Positions 21,465 through 31,800 of a DNA stretch of 64,000 bases are shown one piece after another. Position numbers and translations under genes: made by a program. The notes beneath the pieces were generated by a model, which saw only the letters and a program-made list of their open reading frames with translations, searched no databases and was not told the origin of the DNA. Each line of letters starts with the position of its first letter. Positions within the stretch are counted from its first letter, which is position 1. This DNA comes from Cranoglanis bouderius (taxonomy: Eukaryota > Chordata > Actinopteri > Siluriformes > Cranoglanididae), in NCBI GenBank assembly GCA_023630585.1, contig CM042565.1, positions 11,102,013 through 11,166,012 on the forward strand, given 5' to 3'.

Positions 21465-24400
21465 AAAAGAAAACAAAAGACACATGATCTACCTGACCTT
21501 TCTCAAGTTGGATTGAGTGTTAGCTTTGCTATAGCAACAGTGCTAAATGGCCCAGAGTAACCTTTCCCCCTCCCTTCCTCCCTTCCTCCCTCCCTTCCTC
21601 CCTCTGCAACCCTTGGATGTGGATGTGTAATTGCTTGCAGGCATGTGAATGTAGTGGTTGAACTTTGGCCTACTGGAGATGTGTGTGTGTGTGTGTTTGA
21701 GCGTAGGCGGAGAAGGGGGCATGCACCAGCACTTGTTTTGTCTGGTGACATGGGAGTACAAGCCTTTCTCCCCAATGCAAGCTGGGATATCTAACCGGTT
21801 GAACTGATTCTGAACTCTTTTAGCATGCATCATTTACTGATTTATCTTTCAGCATCTGTCTCTTAACATCCAAACACTTTTAAGGCAAGACGCAACAATT
21901 TTGATCACATCAATCTTTTTTTTTTTTCAGATTTCTGGATTAATTACACCTATAAACGTGCCTTCTTTTAAACTGTAGAAATAAAAAAATAAATTCAACA
22001 GAAAAAAATTTTTATTTCACCTTTTTTTGGCCACTCGCAACCATAGCATTTTCTGAAACTAAGCTCCGCCCACTTGGTACAATCACATCATGTCATATAT
22101 TCCTGAAAAGCTCAGTTCAATTTATGCGTCATTATGCTATACATGTTATTCCCTTTATAAACTCCATAACTAAACACATTAAACCACATTGGGGTATTTT
22201 TAAAATTTAAACTGCTTTCCTCAAAATCATTTCCTTCTATATTCAGAACCAAAAATCTCTGTTTCTAGATCATCTACTGTATATTCATGAAAATCCTATC
22301 CTTCATTACAAAGATATTACAAAGGAATTTCTTTAAAATCCTAGATTTAAATGCTGTTGTAAAAATGGCATAAATATTTTTTACAACAGTGCGTGATAAT
22401 TTCTTGATTAAACAATGAAGAATAAACATTTCCATAAAAGTCTTTCTCTTGAGAGCGTCTTCACAAATGAAGAAGAAAACATTTTAATTCTAACAACACA
22501 CTAATCAGCACAGTAGATTGTTGGTATGCAAATATATACAGTTGAGGTCATACATTTACATACCCCTTGAAAAAAAAGAGGGATCATAAAATTTGCATGT
22601 TGTTTTTATTTAGTCCTGCCCCGAATAAGCTATTTCACATAACAGATGTTTACATATAGTCCACAAGACATAGTAATAACTGAATTTACCCAAATGAACT
22701 AGTTCAGAAGTTTACATACGCTTGATTCTTAATACTGTGTGTTGTTACCTGGATGATCAACAACATTTTTTTTGTCTTGTGATAGTTCTTCATGAGTCCC
22801 TTGTTTGTCCTGAGCAGTTAAACTGCCCACTGTTCTTCAGAAAAATCCTCCAGGTCCTGCACATTCTTTGCTTTTCCAGCTTTTTCTGCATATTTGACCC
22901 CTTTCCAACAGCGGCTATATGATGTTGAGATCCATCTTTTCACCCTGAGGACAACTGAGACAACCATTACAAAAGGTGCAAACATTCACTGATGCTCAAG
23001 AAGGCAACACACTAAGAGCCAAGGGGGCTGTAAACCTTTGAACAGGATGATGAACAGGGACGCATGAACAACCATCACAAAACATAAAAACAGTCGTTGA
23101 TCATCCAGGTAACAGCACACAGTATTAAGAATAAAGTGTATGTAAACTTTTGAACTGGTTCATTTGTGTGAATTCAGTTATTATTGTGTCTTGTGGACTA
23201 TATGTGAACATCTGTTATGTGAAATAGCTCATTCAGGGCGGGACTAAATAAAAAACAAAATATTTATGATCCCTCTTATTTAAAAAAAAAAAAAAAAAAA
23301 CAACATTTTGCAGATTCTCCAAGGGGTATGTAAACTTATGACCTCAATCGTATTTAATTAGATGATGAAGTCTCATTTGCATTTGTAAATTTTAAAAAAA
23401 CGTCCAATGGAAAAATACTGGGAAAGAATATCAACAATCATGTCTTGCTGTACGCATCCCATGCAGTAAAAATGATATGCATCAATATGCATTTGTTTTA
23501 CACCTGATATTAAATCAGAATCTACAAATGAAATAAAAAAAAAAAAAAAAAAACCTTGGTACTGCAGTAGAAGCAGGATTATTGTGTGATTATTGTATCA
23601 TTAATGTTTACCTCCTAAAAAAAAATCCATTCCAAATGTTTTAGAAGGAAAAATGGCACACGAAAGAAAAAAAAGTTTGTCTTGTGACAAACTTTTGGCA
23701 GGGAGTGTGTTTCCCGTGCCGTCTGGCGATCGCATTAAGCAGCTCTTCTCTGGACCCTGGCCTCAGCTCTCAGCGCCCCGGCCCTGCCTTCTACCCCTGA
23801 CTTCCAGCCAATAAAATCAGACAGGATTTATTTTCCACCGAATGTATAATTAAACACAGAGGAGGTGAACTCGGTACACTAATAGTTTGCTCTCACCTCC
23901 TTTTTTTTTTTTTTTTTTTGCAAATGTGTCACTGAAATTTGGACTTACGGTATGGACCAAAATGTTCCTTCTAGAGCACATGAAGAGTCGGCTGTTGTGG
24001 CACTTACATAACACACTTCAGTAAGAAATGACGGGCCGGTTTCATTTAGAGAATGTAGCAAATTAAGCAAACTGAATGCTGCTGTTTCGAGTTAAATGTT
24101 CTGCTGCCTGGACAGGAAAACTGAGATGAATTTATCATATAAATCACAGATCGGTCCCTACAGGAATTTGCGATCGCAGAAATGAATGCAAAATCAAGCA
24201 AACTCCACAATATTCAGAGGAGCTTGCAATTCTTCAAAAGTACCGCAGATTTTCCACAGATTCGGGCCAAGACGAGTCATGTGCATCACAACGCGCATTC
24301 AGCCAAAGCCCTCTTCGATTCATGTGTGTCGAACATGAGTACAGCTGAAAGGTCTCATTTACCAACAAACATCACTGGGAAAGGTAATTTCGCCAATTCA

Positions 24401-25817
24401 AGTAGTTTTCTGCATAAAAAAGCACAAAAACTACTGCAAATTGCATCACAAATTTTGGGGGGGGGGGAAACAACGCAGAAAAATCAAGCATTTTTGGCAG
24501 CAACAATCACAAAAAAAAAAACTCAGTGAAATCCTGTACGGACTGACTGATGAATGTGTGATGAATAAAACACTTGGAGTTGTGCTGGGATAGGATAATA
24601 ATCAACAATGGGGTTATGATGTTTTAATTGAGTATGATGTAGCCTCATATAAAACGTTCCTTTAACCACCCGGAAGTTGATTATTTTGTATCACAGCATG
24701 TTCTGAAGTGTTTTATTCGTTTTACACAACAGTGATTTGCCAACAGTTAACATTTTTTTATTTATTCAAGTTTATAGTTACATTTTATGTTGTGGAACGT
24801 CCTGTTATTACTGATGTTATAGCATCTATAAACTAGGGATGGGTGATATAGACTTAAAACTATATCATGATATTTCATGGTATTTTTTGCGGTAACGATA
24901 TAAATGACGATATAAAAATAGTAACATTCGAGACTGTCTTTTTGGGGTTTGACGTTACTTGTTGACGCTTTCTCCTCTCCCAACTTCTGGCTTTCCTCAT
25001 GTTCTGGTCGGTGTTTTTGCTTGAGGTGGTGGAAAAAATGTGATGTGTTTCCACCCTTTGTTGATACGGGTTTTTTTGACACACTTTACTAATCACAGAC
25101 GTTTGATTCACATCTGAACTTCTGTATCTGAACCACTTCCATATTACAGAGGAAACTCCTTTTTTTTGGGGATTAATTCTTCTCCCTCGTCTAGGGTTGA
25201 AACTCCGCCTTCCACCATGCTTGTTCCTGTTTAACGTCAACTATATCAACTATATCTTCAACATCGCGGGATGACCAGTTCTTAACATGGGAAGGAACTG
25301 TACTGGTATATCATGGACGATACGATATGGTGGGAAACTTGCATTACAATGCTCTGACACTGGAGACTCCTTCCATAAGCGTTAAATAAACATCTCCTTA
25401 CAGAAAGATCCCACACTGACCATATCAACGGTTGTACGTTTTTCTTTGTTAAATAATAAAAGGTTTATTTAATCTGTTTATTATTAGGCTTAGAGCACAT
25501 GGAGCAAGTATCGTTACCATGGAAACGATAACATATTCGAACATGCGCGTTAATATAAACTTGTGCTTCGTCTTGCAGCAGGAACTACTGTCACAGCTGC
25601 TGTTATAGAAAAGTCATCAATATCTTCTGACCAATCAGATTTCTGCTGAACGGTAATAAAACAGAAGAACCTCCAAGGGTTTAAAATAGGCATCAAACCA
25701 TTTTAAGACAGGAGCAACAGGAAGCGTGGTGTAACACGGCTGCATGAAACAACAAGCTTCCTTGAGGAACCTCACCTCCTGTCCTGTCTGGAAAAAAAAA
25801 CTGGAGAAAGGAATGGA

Positions 25818-25897
<80 letters not shown>

Positions 25898-26178
25898 GGG
25901 AGGGGGAAAAGAGGACAAGAACTCTGTGCTCATGTTTTCCCAGCAGACAGGTGGGCTGAACACACAGACAGCATCTGCATGAATAATACAGAGAGGCAAG
26001 AGAGAGAGAATATAGAGAGGTCGCCTTGGTACGTGCGGTTGGCGCGGCGAGCAAAGGATTACCCAGAGTGCACTGCAGCACACAGGCTGTCAGCATAGCG
26101 GAGGTGGAGAGGGAGAGAGGGAGAGAGGGAAGCAAGCAAACCATGTGACCTGAAATCGTAGCATGACTTATAGTCTAA

Positions 26179-26225
<47 letters not shown>

Positions 26226-26330
26226 TAAGCATATTAGAGAGGCAACAATTAAGTTTGAGGGCTGGTTTAATACTCCACACTCACTAGACCTCTCTGTGAC
26301 CTCTCTTGAGCCCAAATGACCTGGCTGGAT

Positions 26331-26408
<78 letters not shown>

Positions 26409-28784
26409 AATAGATCACTGAAATGGAGATTGGTGTGAAGCAAATAGGTTTCACCTCAAGTAGTTTTTTTTTTTCATTTAAAATATACATGTATACATAT
26501 ACATATATAAAATATACATATGTATGCAATATATACATATATTACAATATACAGTGTGACAAATTAAAGGAAAAAGCAACATAAGTGTCCTAGAGAACAT
26601 TTTCAATGGTGTAGATCCTACAAATCTCTGGAACTGTAACCAAAATACATGTATAAATGTTACCATGACAACAAGCCAAATGGTTTTTAGGCTATATCTG
26701 TATTTATACTAAATATAAATATCAGAGTAAGTGGTAACCAGTAACTAACGATCAGCCATAACATTAAAACCACTGACAGGTGAAGTGAACAACACTGATT
26801 ATCTCTTTACAGTGGCTCCTGTTTAGGGGTGGGATATATTAGACAGCAAGTGAACAGTCAGTTCTTGAAGTTGATGTGTTGGAAGCAGGAAAAATGGGCA
26901 AGCGTAAGGATCTGAGTGACTTTGACAAGGGCCAGATTGTGATGGCTAGATGACTGGGTCAGAGCATGCTGGTGAATTCTCGAATCAGATTGGTCAGAAG
27001 GTGTTAATTCATTTCGACATCACTACAGCTCTGACTAATAGAATCAGTGTAAAGCTTTCCAAAACGGGTCATCTTCATGAAAGAGGTGCCACACTGCAAA
27101 AAAATGGTTCAGGAATGGTTTGAGAAACATGACAAAGAGTTCAAGGTGTTGACTTGGCCTCTAACTTCCCCAGATCTCAATCTGATCGAACATCTGCGAG
27201 ATGTACTGGACAAACAAGTCCGATCCATGGAGGCCCCACCTCGCAACTTACAGGACTTAAAGGATCTGCTGCTAACGTCTTGGTGCCAGATACTACAGCA
27301 CACCTTCAGAAGTCTTGTGGAGTCCATGCCTCCACGGGTCAGAGCTGTTTTGGCGGCACAAGGGGGACCTACACAATATTAGGCAGCTGGTTTTAATGTT
27401 ATGGCTGATCAGTGTATCTTGTCTAGTCAGGGGCACTACTAAGGAAAAGCGGAATCCAGAATGAGACCAAAGGACGAAGCCAGAAATGTGTTTGATTTCA
27501 GTAACAAAATGCTGCTAAACTGGAACCAAGAACCGGGGACATCAAAGACATCAATGCCATTTTCATTGCCATGACAACTACTTCATTATTAAAATAAGAC
27601 CTGAGGGTTGAACGTTTTTTGAAGATCGCTGAAAAATTTGAATGAACAAAGAAAGAGGAGCTACCTTGCTAATGCTAGCACTAACAAAACTTGCATTGAA
27701 CAGCTACAAGCAAAGCAATATAAATAACATAAATAAATCTGTTGTTGTTTATAACAATATTGCTGTATGGTGTACAAACATGAAAGCATTTGACTCAACA
27801 CTATAGGCATTTATAGGTACTTTTTTTTTTATATACTGTGCATTCGGAAACTCCTACATCTGATGGTATAATGGTTTGGATCTCAAAATGGTGGAAATCC
27901 AGACTGGTTTTAAAAATGACCACTAGTTCCCTGAGTCAGCACATCATTGCCGTTCTGGTGGTGGAAAAAGGGTGTGCGTCAGCCATGGTATAGTTTCTCA
28001 AGCAGTTTGATGGCAGTGCTGGTTTCAAAGCTTTGAGGTTCGAATCTTTGAGATTGGAACTAGAAATGCCTGATGTTGCTGTGTTCGAGAGCTCTGCCTG
28101 TAAGAAAGTGTGCTCCATTTAAGGCATTACACCAGAGCCTTGATTTCCCCGAGTTAACCTGGACTGTTACCGCCTGGGGTTAGGGTGGACTTTGGTTGGT
28201 GGAAAAACAACTCCAGTGGTTGAGGTTTTGCGTTGTGAATTCCAAATCTCAGCTCTGCCAGAACGCCACTTTTGGGTTCTTGAGCAACGCGCTTGACCCT
28301 CAAGTTCTCGGCTACACGCTTGAGTTGTGCGCTGCCTCGTTTGTAAGCTTCTGTATGAAAGTGTCTGGCGAAAGAATAAATAATGTAAAGAGGAAATGTA
28401 GAACATGACAGAATTCGTGTGTTACGTTCTGCATTGTTCCTCATCAGTGACTGTAGAAGTTCTTTCAGAAACAGTTGAGGTGAAGGATGAAATGCCCATT
28501 TGGTACACGGCGGTTTGGCGGACGAGGCACTGTATTTTGTGGAAGGGGCTCTGCCAAAAAACTAGAGCTACACACCAAAACTTCCAACATGCTGAGGACC
28601 GAGAACCTTTTTATGCCTCATGGTTTTTTGGTAATAGTTAAAGCAGTTGTTCTGTAAATACTCTGTAATCTGGGTGTTAGCTGTTCTCCGTGTATTTCCG
28701 ATACATGCTTAACGAGGTGTTAGGCCAGAAGAGACAGCACAGGAGATTTCAATCACAGCTGCGAGACTTGCGCTCGCGCTCACG

Positions 28785-28844
<60 letters not shown>

Positions 28845-31800
28845 ATTGCTTCCATAGCACATTTCTTGGCAGGATGTTAGGTGATATTCTTGGAACATCA
28901 GGTTCTGATCTGAAGATATCCAACCATAGCCAGAGACAGACTGTAATTTAAAGGTATTTGAAAGGCCGTGGGGAAACACAAACAAATGTGATTCCTTAAA
29001 AGCCGAACGTTTAAATTCGGGCCAGGATATCTGATGTTCATTTTGTGCCTCATGCTTATCCGATATCCGAAATATCCATAAATGCCACAAAAGCCGTTTT
29101 GCATTACGGTGCAGTTCTGCTCTAGGGCAAATGAAGCTTCTGAGTAGTCAGAAAGTCAGACATGATTTTCCTACTGTATTCTAACAAATCGGATTCATCT
29201 GGTTCAACCAGGATCATTTCACTTTTCCATCTCCAGCAGATTTATCATCCCAAGCGATCTACACAGTGTGATGCATAGAAACCCTAACCTCGGTTAATAA
29301 ACCTTCCGGGTCTGTTTAAAGCAGCAGCCGGTGAGCTGCGCCTCCGTTTCAGCCTCTGATTTCAAAATCGGAGCCACGGCCAAAGCATGACATCATCCCC
29401 GTTCGAGCAGATTTGCGAATGAGGATTTGTCCGCTCGTTCCTGTGCATCTAAGGAACAAGGAACGACGAGGGCATGAAAAGGAAGCTCAGAGTATTTGAA
29501 CGATCTGGAAGACTAGGGTATAATTTCTGGTTCACTGAAATTACAGGATGAATTGTGATTCCGAAAAAAAAATAAAAATAAAAATAAAAATTCAGTGTCA
29601 GGGCATGTAGGAGTTCGCCCCTTTAAGTTAATGTGAATAAAAAAAAGTTCATATCCCACTGTTTGGAGCTTGAACGATGCCCTGGGGATCTCCTGTCCTC
29701 TGAGATCTGATATTCACGACTTCTATAACTTCTCCTCTGAGACACTTTGTGCTTAATGCTTCCAGTGACAGAGGGGGCTAATACATCAGCCCGGCTGCTC
29801 TAAAGCTCTGTTGTGGTCCGAATGGACGGCCTTGATTTGTAGCCTGACCACTGTTTGCTCTTTTGGTAGCCAGGGGAGAAGGGGAGAGTCCGTGCCCAGC
29901 ATGGTAGGCCCTTAATGGCTCCGCTTGCTGGGACTGAGGGCTTGGGGGGGCGGGGGTGGGGCTCACCGTTTGAGCTTCACTGCTTATTCACAGAGCGCAG
30001 AAGGGACTTCAGCGCGGAAGGCTGATGGATGAGGAGACACTTGATTAGCCTAATGGGGCAGTTTTGGGGCTCATGTATTGTAAATTGTATTGTGAATGCT
30101 GAACTGGTTCGAGCATCGAGTTTCCACTGACGGGAATGCAGGAGTGCCACGTCTCTTATTTCTGACACATTTCTGATGTCAGATCTCAGAGATGTAATGG
30201 TAGGCTTGAAGACAAGAGTCCTGTAAGTTAACATGACGTGTTAAAATAAAATCCGATCACTCAGTTCACCCATTTTATTACCTTCATCAGGAGCTCAAAC
30301 GAGCGGCAGGCGCTCTTTCTCTACACAGCTTGGATTCTATTGGAAAATACGTCAAATCTGATCCGACTGTATTTCAGGCCAGTATCTGCCCTGAAATCGA
30401 AACTCTAAGACAGATCTGTACATCATTTTTGTTGCACTGACTAAAACTGGATGTTCGCAACAAGTATTAAGTAAGATTAGACTTTTTTCCCCTCCAAGAC
30501 TAGTGCTGCATCCCCAATTCGCCTATTTATACTATGCACTAAAATTATTTACTCTTTTTGTGAAGAAAAAAGTACAAACTTTTGAGTGTGTAGCAAAAGT
30601 GTATGCAAGTACTGGGACATACTAACACATGTAACGGAAGAGAACGTCGTTGCCCAGTTATGCACACTGTCACCGTAAACAAACTCCTTGTTGCGTTTCA
30701 GCTTTTCTTCATTCATTTTCCATTATATAATTTATACTATATAATTTAATTTATCATTCCCTTGATTTATTTTTCCACGTTTCATTTACACCTCTTTAAA
30801 ATGCATCCTTGAATTCGGCAAAGCAAACCGTCACAAAACTCCTCCTCCCTTGCGCAAGGAGAAGGAAATATTAGCTGAAAACGTGTTCACGGATCCACAC
30901 TTTGAAGATCTACCGGAAATAGTAGACCATCTGGGTACCCATACTATGATTTGGGACACACTAATTCTGATCTCGGATACTATTTAGGTGAATTGGGATG
31001 CAGCGGTTAGGTGGGTTCAACATTTGAATGTTCACGAAGCTCCGCCCCCAAGGTCTTAGGTGGCCCATATAGAGTCTATAAAATGACTTACAGGACAAAC
31101 ATCAGAAGTCAGTTTTCCAAACTGGTTTTCTCAGCGGTTTAATAAACTTTTGCTAAGGCCATGGCTTAACCTATTGTTGTTGTTGTTTTTTTTTTTTTAT
31201 CATGTTCTACATACAGTATATTTCAGGTTATTTGTACAAGTAAGAAAAAAAACAAAACTATTTGACCTTTAATGGAATGAATGGAAATTTAAAATGCACT
31301 ACACCATTCAGTTGAATAACCATTATGTGACAAAGTTCACATAAAAAAACAACAACAACAAATAATTAATGAATTGTTGATTTTAATGCAGGGCTTGCCA
31401 TTGTATTGCTCTAAAACTATCGAGTACATTTTGGTTTGTTCTGTTGATTGTATTTTCCTTATATTTTCTTTAATCAACAATGAGTTTTTAACCACAAAAC
31501 CCCACAAAAATATTCCAGTGGATGGGACAGCTCCAGTCTAACAGCATAAACTATAAACATTTTGAGTTTTTACCGAACAGAGACCATAGCCCCGCCCTCT
31601 TTTCTTTTCTAGATTTGCAATTTCACAAGTCAAATTTCACCTAAATAAAGTCGCCATGAAGTGAAAGTCTACCAGAAGCAAATGAATTTCTTTTCCATCC
31701 TAAGTCCTTTCCCCTTCAGTTATTTTCCTTTCCCGATACACTTTATTCTGACCACAGTTTTAGCGTCGTTTTCAAGTGTCTCCTGGGGTCACTTGAAAAA

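Noticed and set aside
25635..26144. 169-codon minus-strand frame rich in Ser-Leu
   Set aside because: Most of it comes from the GA/CT repeat at 25821-25891; no domain and no splice support.
28020..28060. tRNA B-box-like word ggttcgaatc
   Set aside because: No A box at the right distance and no cloverleaf can be drawn; at best an old SINE remnant.
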